Of a stretch of 64,000 nt of DNA, positions 1 to 11,387 are shown piece after piece (positions within the stretch are counted from its first letter, which is position 1; each line of letters begins with the position of its first letter). The stretch comes from Spongilla lacustris. Taxonomy: Eukaryota > Porifera > Demospongiae > Spongillida > Spongillidae. Under the pieces are notes generated by a model. The model had not been told where the DNA came from and ran no database searches. It saw only the letters and a list, made by a program, of their open reading frames with translations. Made by a program: the position numbers and the translations under genes. The stretch lies in NCBI GenBank assembly GCA_949361645.1, contig OX442427.1:4840016-4904015 (forward strand), in the 5' to 3' direction.

Positions 1-109
1 GTGGGATGTGGGTAGCTGTAGGAGGGTCTCTGGTGTGATGTGTACATTTAGGTGGCTCAGTGAGCAGAAAACCTGAATAACCTAGGTATTCGGCTGGCAA
101 ATTGTCAAA

Positions 110-236
110 ACCTATTCGGAAAAATCGATTTTCTTTTTTCAAGTATTCGGAAAAATCGATTTTCAGATCCAGAAAAACCTGAAAAATCGATTAGTGTTTT
201 AAAAGTATTCGGAAAAATCGATTTTCATTATTCAGG
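110..236. repeat. Short palindromic ATCGAT repeat cluster
   Basis: Three copies of the palindrome-centred unit CGGAAAAATCGATTTTC and one partial copy lie within about 120 bases, usually preceded by GTATT. I see no coding potential. It may be the end of an unrecognised repeat that starts outside the window. Confidence 0.6.
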
Positions 237-385
237 GGAGGTTACACACCCTAGCTCACTGATATACAAGAACTGGAGGTGGGGCAATCTTCCGAAGAGG
301 GCAATGAGTAAATTAGGTGTCATGCCTGCTTGGCGACCTCTGCCAACTGTTGACCTCCTGCTGTGTCCACTAGCACAAGCACTGC

Positions 386-620
386 TCACATACCTGTGCA
401 CCATGATGCAATTTGTTTACATAAAGCACATCTATATATACAGTGTACCTTCCATTCCAGATCATTATGTTTCTGCCACTGAAATAGCATCACTGTGCAC
501 TTGTGATGCACCCACTCCATGATGGCACTGATAGATCTTACCATGGAACACTTACAGTGCATGCAGAACCATTCAGAATGTATGCTGACATCATCCCCAG
601 AAGTGTCAACGTTTAATGCT
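386..620 (-). pseudogene. RING/SAP family copy A: fragment of the N-terminal Cys-rich module
   Basis: On the minus strand the frame reads NVDTSGDDVS followed by FCMHCKC and HHKC. This matches DIDTSGDDVT...CSAC in copy B at about 33.4 kb. The similarity is also visible in the DNA (for example AGTGATGCTATTT followed by AGTGGCA in both), so both derive from one repeated sequence. No start, RING or C-terminal part is present. The fragment stops exactly where the foldback element at 621 begins, so its upstream part was lost or never copied. Probably non-functional. The function of the module is unknown, and the paired cysteines suggest metal binding. Confidence 0.55.
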
Positions 621-914
621 ACAAGTAAATAAAAACATTGTCTATGAGAAAGTTGGTGGTATATAGGATTTGAAGGCAATAGTGGTGTAAAAAAACAGGG
701 AAACAAGGGTTGAATGATAAGGAAAAACGAAATAGTCCTATATTTAGCCCGGCACACATTGTAGGACAATACATTGTTCATGCATGTGCTAAATATAGGA
801 CTATTTCGTTTTTCCTTATCATTCACCCCTTGTTTCCCTGCTTTTTACACCACTATTGCCTTCAAATCCTATATACCACCAACTTTCTCATAGAGAACGT
901 TTTTATTCACTTGT
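621..914. mobile_element. Foldback (palindromic) MITE, ACAAGTAAAT family, copy 1
   Basis: Almost the whole 294 bases is one inverted repeat. The left arm starts ACAAGTAAATAAAAAC and the right arm ends with the reverse complement, with a short loop around 760-780. Related foldbacks lie at 28002-28298 and 31886-32186, and a half copy lies at about 52554-52680. The sequence after the right arm (to about 1215) is also similar to the sequence after copy 31886-32186, so the mobile or duplicated unit is longer than the palindrome. The open frames across it (both arms encode the same peptide, starting NDKEKRNSPIFS) are a by-product of the palindrome. No clear target duplication was found. Confidence 0.85.
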
Positions 915-1215
915 TTCATTGCTTTTTATTCATAATTGGATGCTTTCAACAGTTACGCTACATCTAAATATATTCACGTCTTGGCAACAGACATTATTAA
1001 TCTTAATTATATTCCCAATAAGAGAGTACTTTGAATTTTAAAATGCACCATTAAATAATAGCCTCTGACGTTGCAATTAGAGAAACGCTGATCATTTCAG
1101 TAGCTACGATCTGAACTTGGTATATATGTCATTTACATAGTAATCATGTATATCTACATGTCATAATCATAAATAACTCAGCCATGGATGATACATATTG
1201 TTCAGTACATAAACA
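915..1215. repeat. Shared right flank of foldback copies
   Basis: The sequence after the palindrome (TTCATTGCTTTTTATT...GGATGC, later CAACAGACAT and GATACATATTGTTCAG) recurs in diverged form at 32187-32400 after the second foldback. It carries no gene. Confidence 0.6.
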
Positions 1216-1310
1216 ATGTTATACTCAGTATTAGTACTGATACCAGTGAAACTTTTACTCTCTCTGGCTCTCTTGATATGACAGCAACAGGTGTGTCCAC
1301 CATCTCTTCC

Positions 1311-1316
1311 TTTATT
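1311..1316 (-). terminator. AATAAA polyadenylation signal
   Basis: The minus strand reads AATAAA 12 nt past the TGA stop (1328-1330) of the spliced gene at 1328-2414. A signal this close to the stop implies a very short 3' UTR. Confidence 0.6.
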
Positions 1317-1327
1317 ACAGTGTTCTG

Positions 1328-2414
1328 TCAGACCTTCACAGCTTCCTTGTGAGGCTGCAGTAGCACAACACCGATGATGGTGTGATCACTAACACACACC
1401 TCCTTCAATGTTATGCCTATACTCTTTGCCTTTGTTATGATGTCATCAGGAGTGGCCTATAGATAATGCTGTTTAACAGGCTGCATGGAACGAAGTAAGA
1501 GAAAGAAGAGGGAGTGAGTACTGATGCTGATATTAAGCCGACACACACTAATACCTGTATTGAGGTAGATTGTTTACAGCTGGGATCAACAAGAACTGAT
1601 TTGGTTGTGGTTACTGCAAATCAACGAATGCACAGACATGTACATATACATGCATACCTTCAATTGTCAGTGACTTGATTTGAGAATCCAAGGACTGACC
1701 CTGATGGTGTGACAACAATCAAACACACACATACACACACACACACACACATGCATACATATCGTATGAAAGAACGGTAGGATGAATCAATTGGAAGGAG
1801 GGGGGGGGGGGGGGGTGGGGGGTTAGGTAAAATCACCTGAATTGCACTGGTGTTCTCTTCAGAATCACTAGTGTTAGGTGCCGCCGCCCACTCAAGCTCT
1901 ACACCACTGAGCATAAGGAAATATACTTTTTTATATTTAAGCAGTTGAAGTCACTCTCACTTATTCGCAAATAGCCAGGCCATGTCTTTTGAAGACTTAT
2001 CACGTCACTATCCGGCACAGTTTGACATTTTGTCTCAGCATCAAGATTGTTATCTTCATTACACAGCACATCAAGTCCCTTGACATAATCATCCCCACCA
2101 CCAAGCTTATCACCAAGGTTGTTGGACGCCCTTATCTGCTCCTCCTCTGCATCACTGAGTCCGTTATCTGCAAACGTTTCATTACTGCCATCACCTTTGC
2201 AAATAAGTTTGCTTGGGACAACCACCGCTGCACTATGCGCTACAATAATGACCTGGTCACCAGAACCTATATGGTTGTATACAGTGCAATTATTAAAACC
2301 CACTATTAATTAACTTTTTAACGTCGCGTCATGAACTCACCTCCTGCAGCTGCCATAGCCGCAAACATGGTTCTGCACTGACTCTCCAATTCGACTTCGT
2401 TCTTTCGAGCACAC
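1328..2414 (-). CDS. Spliced gene, 3' part of at least six exons, unrecognised protein
   Basis: Six minus-strand exons join in one frame with GT...AG borders: 2414-2341, 2266-1961, 1898-1837, 1700-1658, 1613-1555 and 1456-1328 (stop TGA). The introns are 74, 62, 136, 44 and 98 nt. All five junction phases fit without a stop, giving about 223 visible residues. The first visible exon starts mid-codon after an AG acceptor, so the 5' part is missing; upstream exons would lie beyond the transposon at 2581-3420. The protein has an N-terminal Ala-rich piece (MFAAMAAAG), then GDQVIIVAHSAAVVV, an acidic Gly/Asp/Asn-rich middle, a Ser/Thr-rich linker, and a C-terminus beginning ATPDDIITKAKSIGITLKEV. 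I do not recognise the family. Introns 3 and 4 counted from 2414 hold or adjoin a poly-G and a CA repeat. An AATAAA follows the stop. This is the best candidate here for an active host gene. Confidence 0.75.
1724..1752. repeat. CA microsatellite in an intron
   Basis: An ACACAC dinucleotide run lies in the same 136-nt intron as the poly-G tract. It reads TG in the sense direction of the gene. Confidence 0.75.
1798..1822. repeat. Poly-G tract inside an intron
   Basis: A run of about 25 G, interrupted by one T, lies in the 136-nt intron (1701-1836) of the minus-strand gene. It forms the pyrimidine-rich part of that intron in the sense orientation. Confidence 0.8.
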
Positions 2415-2580
2415 CTGCAAATGTAAAATTAAATGTTCCGGTCCCCCGTCCAATGTGATATGACCGGTGGGAGCGTACTAGTCTCGTACCCACACCCAAA
2501 TGTACGTACGCTGTATTATACTGTGGGATAATGATTACGTTCGTTTGCTTCTGGGTACGAGACTAGGAGCGGTACCTATA

Positions 2581-3420
2581 GACCTTATTCGACCGCAAAT
2601 ATGAATATATTAATGTGTGACATGCATGTGACATAATTGGAAAGGCGTCGCCGTTAATGAGATACTATATTGAAAAGGCGTCGCCGTTAATGAGATGCAC
2701 GAATGTGGCTGAACTGTCGGATTCGATTAAGCAGCTTGATACGGTGGGAAAGTTACGCTATAAAGAGAAGCTTGGTATACTAGGGGTAACCACAGACCCA
2801 TACAGTACTTCAAGAGACGTTTGGCCGGCCCACTAAGTGTTTCCTTCGAGGCATATCACAAGGGCTGTGTAAATCATGACAGCTCAACTCCGCAATTGAG
2901 GCGCAGAATCTCAACAACCCTACACTGTGCTAACATGCTTTATATCTCAATACACCCACTAGACATCACTACACGTGGATTCTGCTTGGTGCTACCGTTC
3001 CGTGTTCTATCTTTACAAAAATGGGCTCACAGTAGAAGTCATTAAATTGCCTTGTCTTGATTATGTTATAAATAACAAATTACGAGGTGAAGTCAAATCA
3101 GTCTATTACACCCACGGTATGATAGAGAGCTTATTTACCTCGCTGGTGTTCCTTTTTACCCTTTTCACGGAGGGCCAGAGGGATTACAAGATTGTTTTCA
3201 ATACAGGGACGGCAAACTATAATCTCGCACCACGCGGATCACCAAATCGATAGAAAAGAACGGAATCAACCTTGTATGAAAGTTTTAGGCCTTGAAAAGT
3301 GATCGCTGATAGTTCCTGAACTCACTCGCCTTTAGTGAACTTCGTGTCGCGTGATGTAATTGAACCAATATTGGGACGAGCGTGTGACATTTATATTTCA
3401 TATTGCGGTCGAATAAGGTC
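2581..3420. mobile_element. TA-flanked non-autonomous DNA transposon (840 bp)
   Basis: The terminal inverted repeats start GACCTTATTCGACCGCAA, with the reverse complement ending at 3420. TA lies on both sides (2579-2580 and 3421-3422). A TA target duplication is typical of the Tc1/mariner group, but no transposase is visible. A small internal direct duplication, AAGGCGTCGCCGTTAATGAG, occurs at about 2641 and 2676. It sits upstream of, and probably within an intron of, the gene at 1328-2414. Confidence 0.75.
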
Positions 3421-3902
3421 TATTACACACATCTCCACACAGACATCTGATAATAAATCGCCGGCATGTATGGCAACGACCCATTCCAGGAGCAAATATA
3501 TTTACTGTTGAATGGCACACTTAGACAAATTATGGAAAATAACACATTTACGGCGTAGCCCCGGCCCCATTCCTTTCTTGTTCGCCTTCATCGTGGGCGC
3601 AATGAGTGTAGAATGTTGCTTCATGCAAGTACATTGGTAAATAAGTAGAGAGATTAGACAAAGATTTAAACACGTATATTACTTGTATCAATACGCAGTG
3701 CGGCCAGGCCCAGGGTTATCATAAAGTAGTTACCGTTAACCTTTGGCTCTTCTTGCAACCGAATTAAAGCTAGTTTGCGAGACACAGATCGCTTGACCAA
3801 CAAAACAAATGGCGAAGAGACGCTTCCGTATGGAAACCGCCGGACACTTTCATCTGCGCACGCATATACACAAGTTATAAAAACAATGACGTAAAAAAAA
3901 AT

Positions 3903-3981
3903 TGCCTTTACTCGCCAGCTCGTAAATAATCCATCACAAACATAACAGATGTGCACATATAACGTGAGCTTCGCTAAACAG
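3903..3981 (+). repeat. Dispersed repeat, copy 1
   Basis: GCCTTTACTCGCCAGCTC through GAGCTTCGCTAAACAG is nearly identical to 27318-27396 in the same orientation. Its origin is unknown. Confidence 0.8.
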
Positions 3982-4179
3982 TCACTGACAGTTTACCTTG
4001 AGCGTGCATGCACACAGACCTCCACACATTGGAGAGGCAGATCCTAGCTTATATGCTTACAATGTTGCACAGATTTTTTTTTTTTTTAATTATGATCTGC
4101 ATAGACTTGCATAGCTACATAAATATATAAGCTTTTTTCATCTTATGATTTAGTCAGGCACAAATAACTGTGGCTACAT

Positions 4180-4400
4180 ATAATTACACAGAACAACGCA
4201 GACACATTTATACACGGGTCAATTGCACACATCACCAAACCATGCAACGCAAAGGTTTATAAACATTATTATATTGCAGTTACCTATTATAATACACGCA
4301 TACATGTACATGTTCATCCGACCCAAAATACGTATTGTATCACTCAGTCGAATTCGAACGTACCTTTGGGGTTTATTGGTAGATACCTTTCGAAGCTCAT
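4180..4400 (+). repeat. Dispersed repeat, copy 1 (partner at 37.6 kb)
   Basis: Blocks such as ACACAGAACAAC, CAGACACATTTAT, GGGTCAATTG...CACATCACCAAAC and CGTACCTTTGGGGTTTATT occur in the same order at about 37575-37770, with small insertions between. No coding signal. Confidence 0.65.
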
Positions 4401-5056
4401 TACCCTTGCGGTAGCATGTGCTTCGTACAGTATGTTGATCTGTCAGTCATTCTTGCAATGGCATTCTTTTCGCAGGAGAAGAGATGGAATTGTCCCGATG
4501 TTCTGCACTGTTCACTGTTGTGTGTTATGAAGTCTAATTTAAGAAAGAAAAAAAATCTCTCAAGTAATGATAGGCTACTGTTAGAATGCAGTGCCAAGAA
4601 TTTCCTATTAATTTCTCTTAAAACTGACCATGCTTATGTGTAGGTATAACATATAATGGGTTAATGAGATATAATTACAGGGTTGCATGATATTCTAGCA
4701 AGAAATATTAGGAGTCCTGTGGTATTTGCATGTCACGAACACTGACCCAAACACAGGAGTGGTGTTGGAATGGATGATGGTGCTGGGCTACCCGCAGAAT
4801 TGCCAAAATCTGATTAAAACTTTATTATACGCTTTGTTCAAAATAATGTAGTAGATGAAAGAGCCGCCAAATGTCCAGCTCCTCTTGGAATTTTGCATGT
4901 TCTATAGTGGCTCTGCCCAGAAGAGCGCGCAGCAGGTTCATGATGGCACGAGTGTGGCGACCAGAATGCCAATATCGGCAAGAGCAATAATAGATATTAA
5001 TAATAATTTAACATGCAGGTTGATTAACCGGCATCATTAGAAAGAAAAAGAAGAGA

Positions 5057-7114
5057 AAAACAAAACACAACAGTATAATTCCTACAAGTAGTATTCCATC
5101 GTGGAAGTTACCTGAAATAGCCACTATAAAACAACTGTTCAAAATTGTAGAAGAACCTGATGCAAGTAAGACTGAGAAAGAGTTTCCATCCATTTCAATT
5201 GAAAACCCATTAGAGAAGTTATATGCAGTAGCAAACAGCATTGTCTTGTCAGCAAAGCACTGTGCACCAAGTACATCAGTTGCAGCTCTCGTCTCCTTGC
5301 ACACCTGAGTACATTACCATTTTCTTATGTGCAGCAGTTGATGTCTGATGATGGGACAACACATTCTGATGGTCACTTGAGGTCCTTAATATTTCAAGCC
5401 AAAGTGGATGCTGCATATCTTCATCGTGGCCTTGAACTAGTACCACCTGTTATTACTCGGCATAAGTTAAGCAGTGAAGTGGTGAAACTTGCTGTTGATA
5501 CCATTTATTCCTACAACAACATCTCAAGGCTTGCGTGGCTACCAACGAAGAAACGATCTTTGTCATTGTTGAAGAAAATGAGCATAGATAATGTTGCAAT
5601 CATTAAATCCCTCGTGTTAAAACGAGATGTGTCCGAAATCTACCAAGAGTATGTCATAAAACACACTGCTCAATTTCCAAATACACTGGCTATGAAGAAG
5701 TCCCTCTTTTACACTATCACAAATTTAATTACAGGGGGAAGTAAGAAACAACAAATTAGAGCTGGAGTTGACTATATAAAAGTCAATTATCACACTGATA
5801 ATTACCAATTGGTGGACAAAGTCATTGACATTGTTGCACCAGCCTCTGATGCTGACCAAACAGTGAGGGAACAGCTGTATCTGCAGAGATCAACAGTGTT
5901 TACAGTTGAGAGTTGAAGCCTATATTGCGGAAGGAGAGTGGGGAAGAAAAGTGTCAACTCCAAAGCAACTTGCTGTTGCTCTAAGCACAAAATGTGTTAA
6001 GAATACAACTGTCCTTCTAGTGAAACCAAAGCATGATTGTCCATTCATGGCAGTAAAACTTCCCCCAATCAAAGGCATTTCAACCTATTTGGCTGCTCAT
6101 TATGACCACCACTCTGCAACCCCTCAAGTTTCATTTTTTCACAACCTTGGACATTCTGTACCATCATGCATGATTCCTGCTCCATTTGATTCTTATGACC
6201 AAGACCCATTTGGAAATCCAGGAGTAAACTTTAGTGGTTGTAGAGTACAATTTGACAATATGGATTCAGAGGTTGATGTATCTAAGGCTCGCCGTCGATA
6301 TATTGCTAGACCAGCAAAGAAGAGTAAACGGCAACAAGCCAAGGAGAAGTCAGAATCCATTAAGGCAGAAGCTATGAACGATGTATGCAGTATTTACCCA
6401 TGATGCACACATTGCCAATACCACTTTAAGACTGCTCTTGGCAGAGAGAGGCACAAATGTAAAGGTCCCCCCATGCAATGCAGTGGTGTTTCTATGGCTG
6501 TTCACTATGCTAATGAAGTACTAAGCACTTGAGACTTCACAGTAGATGGGCAGGCAAGAGCAATGATAACCTCAATTACAAATCCTGGAACTTCAACATA
6601 TGCATTGTTTGAGGTAAATTTCATTGCTGGTTGGGCACACTGTCAGAAAAACCAACACCCTGAGCTCAGCACAAGAGTACAGGACTTCATTGCACAGTGC
6701 TGGCGCACTGGTGAAGAAAGCATAGTTGAAGGGTCTGCTGTGAAAAGTCACCTTAAAGTATCTGCTGAGGCTGTGCAAGCCAAACTTGCTTTACAATATA
6801 CAGATGGACTGCTGTTGCTTTCTGAAGTCCCTGTGGTCAGTCAAATTCGAGCAGTGTACTAAAAAATTGGACAACGCAAGCATCCAGAGCATGAATCGAG
6901 GAAGCGGAGTAGAATCATTAGAAATGGGAGCCTTCGCACAAAGCGGTCAAAGATTATTTTACAAGTGGATGAGATTGACTGGGCTGCAGAGGATCTTAGT
7001 CATCTCAAGCTTACACAGCTTCGGTATTACTTGAAAGAGCACCATTTGAAGACATCTGGCAATAAGAAGGACTTGATTAAGAGGATAAAAGACTTCAAAA
7101 TGCTTGGACACTAA
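5057..7114 (+). pseudogene. RING/SAP family copy D: core, zinc finger and SAP domain, decayed
   Basis: An open exon (about 5057-5290) joins across a 44-nt GT...AG intron (5291-5334) in phase to the frame at 5335-5915. That frame reads QLMSDDGTTHSDGH and later DTIYSYNNISRLAW, LFYTITNLITGG and IKVNYHTDNYQLVDKVIDIVAP. A one-base shift near 5900 leads into a second frame. This continues through in-frame stops at 6401-6403 (TGA), after EVLST at about 6530, and at 6860-6862 (TAA), to a final stop ending at 7114. The C-terminal part holds a finger-like CTHC...HKC at about 6404-6460 and a Lys/Arg stretch. It ends in a SAP-type helix pair (DLSHLKLTQLRYYL...SGNKKDLIKRI) at about 6988-7095. SAP domains bind DNA in known proteins. 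The core matches copy C at 29.1-29.5 kb closely, including positions of conserved residues. It is probably an old copy of a multigene or mobile family. The N-terminal RING part is not visible here. Confidence 0.75.
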
Positions 7115-8040
7115 AATAATATGTTTGTAGTCAACTGTCTTGGTTTATGAGCAACGGCATAGATGTAATATGTATCAGTACATGTATGTATCTTAGGCAC
7201 ACGCGCATGCATGCGTAATAGTTGGTATTCACGGGGATCGGTAAGTGCGATACGACCCCAGACGTTAAAACCATAGCTAGAAGTATTATAATGAGTAAAA
7301 GACTACACCAAAGTGATATATGACACACCAGAATGAAATGATATGCTTTAATTCACATCGAGTACACTCAGAAAAAAAGTGCACTTTTTTGTCCACTCCG
7401 CAAGACCGATTAACTTGGGAAGACTGCAGACGGCGATCCAAGAGCCTAAAAAAGAAAAGAAAAATGCACAGATAGTTCAAAATCATTGCAAAATGTGACA
7501 ATTATATTTAAAAGTCATGCGCTTTATTATCGACACATTTTCACCTAATGGTGATTCCAAAAAATCCCGCTTAAAAAGCACCCGTTTCTCATGGAACGGG
7601 TGGTAAGCTTGATTCTAAAATTAAACATCTGACTATGGATGAGAGACTTTGAATGGCTTCATTTCTTAGCGTAGTTCTAAGAACGTGCGAATTAAAAGTT
7701 GTCCCGTAAGCACTAATTCACGGCTGTTTCATTTCCATTGAACCTGTGACAAAAAGGCTACGCCCCGTGATACGAATTTTTTTCATAGCAACGGACCTAA
7801 TTACGACCTTAGCAACCAACATGGGCTTAAAGATGCTAGCTCCCTTTTTACCACGAGGACTGTTTTGAACTCTCCTTTAGACTTCGGATCCTACTTCTAT
7901 ATTGTCTGACGCTCTGAACAATGTGAAGGAATACCGCTATTATTCTGTCGATACTATATGTTATACGCTCGCGAATTCTGTGTGTATTATTTGAGGTCAG
8001 GTGATACAGATTGCTCGGGTACTCTTTCCGCCCTTAGGCG
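7115..8040. other. Intergenic, no gene seen
   Basis: AT-rich sequence with short open frames only. Nothing recognisable. Confidence 0.4.
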
Positions 8041-8050
8041 AGCGAGTATA

Positions 8051-8290
8051 GCGCGCGAAGCGCGCAGTATGGCGCCGAAGGCGCCTCGTCCACGAAGCGG
8101 ACTCGGGACGAGGCTGTTCAATTTTGTTACGGGTGCTCGCGATCGTTTTGATCAATGAAGAGTGTCTGGACAGCACCGCGGGTGCAATTTGACCCCGGAT
8201 TCGGAGTCGGCATCGGCGGCGCTTCGCGCCTTGTAGCCTTAACCCTAAGACCCTGACTATCTCCTGATGTTAACATGCCTTCGGCATGTT
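8051..8290. repeat. Cluster of small GC-rich hairpins
   Basis: At least five perfect short palindromes lie in 240 bases. They are GCGCGCGAAGCGCGC (8051-8065), GGCGCCGAAGGCGCC (8071-8085), GCACCGCGGGTGC (8173-8185), GGCGCTTCGCGCC (8218-8230) and AACATGCCTTCGGCATGTT (8272-8290). Most have GAA, TTC or TTCG loops. The last forms a C(UUCG)G-type loop if transcribed. GC content is far above the surroundings. A 66-residue open frame crosses the cluster, but I would not call it a gene. Confidence 0.7.
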
Positions 8291-9410
8291 ATTACATGAA
8301 GTACCCTGAAACTTTTACAATATAACTGAGATAGTTTTGTCTGTTAGATTTTCAATAAAACTCGTGGTGCCGCTATTCCTAGCTCACGCAGTATGCGTTT
8401 TGAATATTGCAATATTTCCGCGATGTTTGACGCCATTGACCTCTCGTACCTAGCTTAACCTGGCTTACTTGAATCGTGATGCTATTTTAACACTTTGGCC
8501 CACCATCCAGCACTCTTGACTCCATTAGGCTGTGCTGTCTAGTGAAGACACATGAGAATAAATATAGTATTACTGTTATTGAGCATATTGCATCTATACG
8601 TAAGCTTGTCTTTTTTGTTTAGGAAGTATTGCACTCTGAATTTGAGGAAAGATCTTTAAGTAGTGTTCCTTCACAATGCACATAAGCCTGTCTAATTATA
8701 ATGGATTGGGGGTGGTTTTATACGTAGCTGCAAGCTTAAGGTTGAACTGGGAGTGCATGGACTTGGTCATCAACCCACATCCAGCTTGGCATGGTGGGAA
8801 CGAATCCAATCCACCCTTAATCTCTTCTCCCCCTCCAGAAACAGCAAACTGAAAATGGAGTCAATTCTATACCTCCAAGTTATCACCGACTAGTGATTTG
8901 AAAGAACATGCTGTACCAAGGCTAACTCCTGCCTCCTTCAACCGCCTTAAAGAGTAAGTGCCAAATCCATCCATATATGCAGTTGCATAAAGGAGCACCA
9001 ATTGCATCACAAAGGGTTGTGGGAGGGGCCAATAATAGCATGATGAGTGTTATTGTATATGTACTGAGTTAATACCTTCTCAGCATTCTGAGCCTATTCC
9101 ATGGCAACCCCAAATCAGCCTTGAGTACCAGCCCTATGCCTTTAGACTTCAGCAAACACTCCTTCTTCATTCTGTCCATCAGTTCAGTTTCAAATATGAC
9201 AGTGGAGCTCTCTGCACCTAGTGCTACTCATTTCATTAGCCCGACGCTTCCTGCTGCATTTACTGAGCTGGCTGATGGCTGCTCATGGCTGTGTTATTCA
9301 CATAAGAGTCAAAGGCTGAAAAAAAGACCACGTGTTAGTTTGATACAGTAACATTGCATGTATGTACTTACTGCCCCTCCTGTAGGTAGTTGTGTACTGG
9401 TGTTTTGAAG
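8291..9410. other. Intergenic, no gene seen
   Basis: No repeat partner or domain was recognised. Short open frames such as 9121-9351 look random. Confidence 0.4.
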
Positions 9411-9414
9411 AAGT

Positions 9415-10220
9415 TCATGTACAACTTGTGCTGCTATCATTAACTGTGACTTGTTGTGCTGACCGCAATGGTGTGCGTTCCACAACATCTGTCCCACAAT
9501 GCATCACTATGTCACCACGCAACTGAACATGCTGTTTGAGCTTGGCTAGCTGAAGACTGGTGACTGAATAGCAGCTCGGGCACTTCAGTCGTACAGTGAC
9601 ACAAATCCATGCCTTAAGACACCAACCACAAACATATAGGCATGGCATGGTAGCTGTATTGGTTGATGCAGCACTGAGTCCAAATAAATTGGACACATAA
9701 CTGCGTCTACCATTGACAATATCTGTTTTGTTAACACAGAAGGCATAGGTAGTTTGGTGATAATAGTAGGTGGAACAAGTGCATCTATCACAGCCGTCAT
9801 GCCTTTTGATGTGCATACCATAGCTACTGACTTTGAGGCAGCCTGCAATCCATGCTTGTAAAATGGTTTACATGCCTTCAGCATTACATCATGTTAAGCA
9901 CATGTACTTGTAATACATGAATCCTGTACCATGTATATGGCTGCACTTGGCACTTGTATTGGTTCTTTAACACCACCTGCATTGTAAAACAATTGTGGGT
10001 GGATCTCCTCCTGGTCGGGTTGAGACTCTGAATCAGATGTCAAATGCAACCAATAGACTGTCACTGTAGGCTCTGCACTGGTATGTAGAACCTGCAGTGG
10101 TATGTAGGCTCTGCACTGGTATGTAGGCTCTTGCTTCCTTGGCTTTGACTCCTCTTTGAAGTTTGCACCGCCAATCGGCATTTGTGTATGGCTTTTTATG
10201 AGGTGGTGCGCATTATTCAT
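9415..10220 (-). pseudogene. RING/SAP family copy E: RING finger region
   Basis: Read on the minus strand, frame 9884-9585 gives a stretch ending VMCPIYLDSVLHQPIQLPC. After a one-base shift, the frame within 9816-9415 continues YVCGWCLKAW and LKCPSCY. Together these make a RING-type zinc-binding pattern (C-x2-C...C-x-H-x2-C-x2-C...C-x2-C) in which the second Cys of the first pair has become Tyr. RING fingers commonly act in ubiquitin transfer. Upstream frame 10220-9894 may be the linker before the RING, but no motif supports it. The frameshift and the lost Cys indicate a dead copy. Compare copy B at 33652-33790, which has CALC...LLCGALVCSKCLREW. Confidence 0.6.
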
Positions 10221-11380
10221 GATGTGGATGGTGTGTTATTATGTATTTCTGTGAGTGGCAGGAACTGCGGCACCACGAGTAAAACGCATATTCTTACGTG
10301 AAAAAGGTTGATAGTTCCACTTTTGCGTCTTTTTGTACCACTTATAAGGGCGGAAAAAAAGATACGAAGGTCAGACTGAATGGCATTTTTCGCGCCATTT
10401 GGAGAGTACAATATGCGCGTATCGAAGTGTCGAATCATGCTACGCGTTGGGACATGCGTTTAAGATAAAATAAAAACCAAACTAGTTTTACTAGTTTGAA
10501 ATGGTCTCATGATATGCATTACTGCTACACGTTTTGCATTTTTGATGGGCGAACTTTTAATGAGATGGTTTTACTTGAACCGTAAAAAAATTCACTTTGT
10601 TCTATTTATAAGCCTTTTGTCCACTCGAAACAGCCGTGAATTGCGGTGGGGGGTATCCAATCTGCAGTATAACCCATTTAGCTCTAGCTTTATACTGACG
10701 TGAAGGCATTTTGACAAAAACAACTTCACTAACAAAAGCGAATGATATATATATAAACTACGAACTGGAACACCAAAGAAATTTTGCTTAGATTTAAAGC
10801 TCAACTAATTAGTTACAGCGTGCTCATTTAATCCCGTTCCCAGATGCTCTACGACGAGACATTTGCGTCATATTGGTCTGGGAACGAGACCACATAGCCG
10901 TATGTATTGAACACACCATTACTAGCCAGAGCTACTGTAACAAGCGATCCCCATGAACGTACTCCCTTGTACGGATATAACTTGAAATTCTGCACCTACT
11001 GATACCATTGGCGTTCTTTCAAACGGCTCCCGTGTTAAGTTTTTTTCCCAGTAAAGTTGTCAACATATGTATTTCTGTTATCAGTTCAAGGCCCAATACG
11101 ATCCATGTGTATCCGATCCGTAAAGAATCTACCGCTTGAAATTCTATACTTATTGGCACCATTCACGTCCATTGAAACGGTTTTTATCTCGAGTTCTTAA
11201 AAAATAAAGGAAGGAGAAAATGGCCGCTATTCCACGAGGAAAAACAGAATCCGTTTTGTTCTCTTGAACGACACGGTTTTGTGACATCAAACAAACACGA
11301 AATGGTTCTTTTTTGATTTCTTGTTCGATACCGACAACTAGCTAAGCCATCCGATTGATAGGAGTCGCATTACACTGTGC
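10221..11380. other. Non-coding stretch with one dispersed repeat
   Basis: Segment 10697-10785 (GACGTGAAGGCATTTTGACA...ACTGGAACACCAAAGA) recurs at about 38088-38165. No gene was recognised in the rest. Confidence 0.5.
10697..10785 (+). repeat. Dispersed repeat (partner at 38.1 kb)
   Basis: It is nearly identical to 38088-38165 in the same orientation. The copies differ mainly by a short TATATA insertion. Confidence 0.8.
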
Positions 11381-11387
11381 AAAAAGT

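Larger units (their letters stand above)
3423..5056. other. Non-coding stretch with dispersed repeat pieces
   Basis: No convincing exon was found. A minus-strand open frame at 3666-3956 could hold an upstream exon of the gene at 1328-2414 but has no supporting splice structure. Segment 3903-3981 recurs at 27318-27396, and parts of 4180-4400 recur at 37575-37770. There is a poly-T tract at about 4074-4087. Confidence 0.5.

Noticed and set aside
710..967. Paired small proteins starting MNDKEKRNSPIFS on both strands
   Set aside because: Identical reading on both strands is caused by the palindrome of the foldback element.
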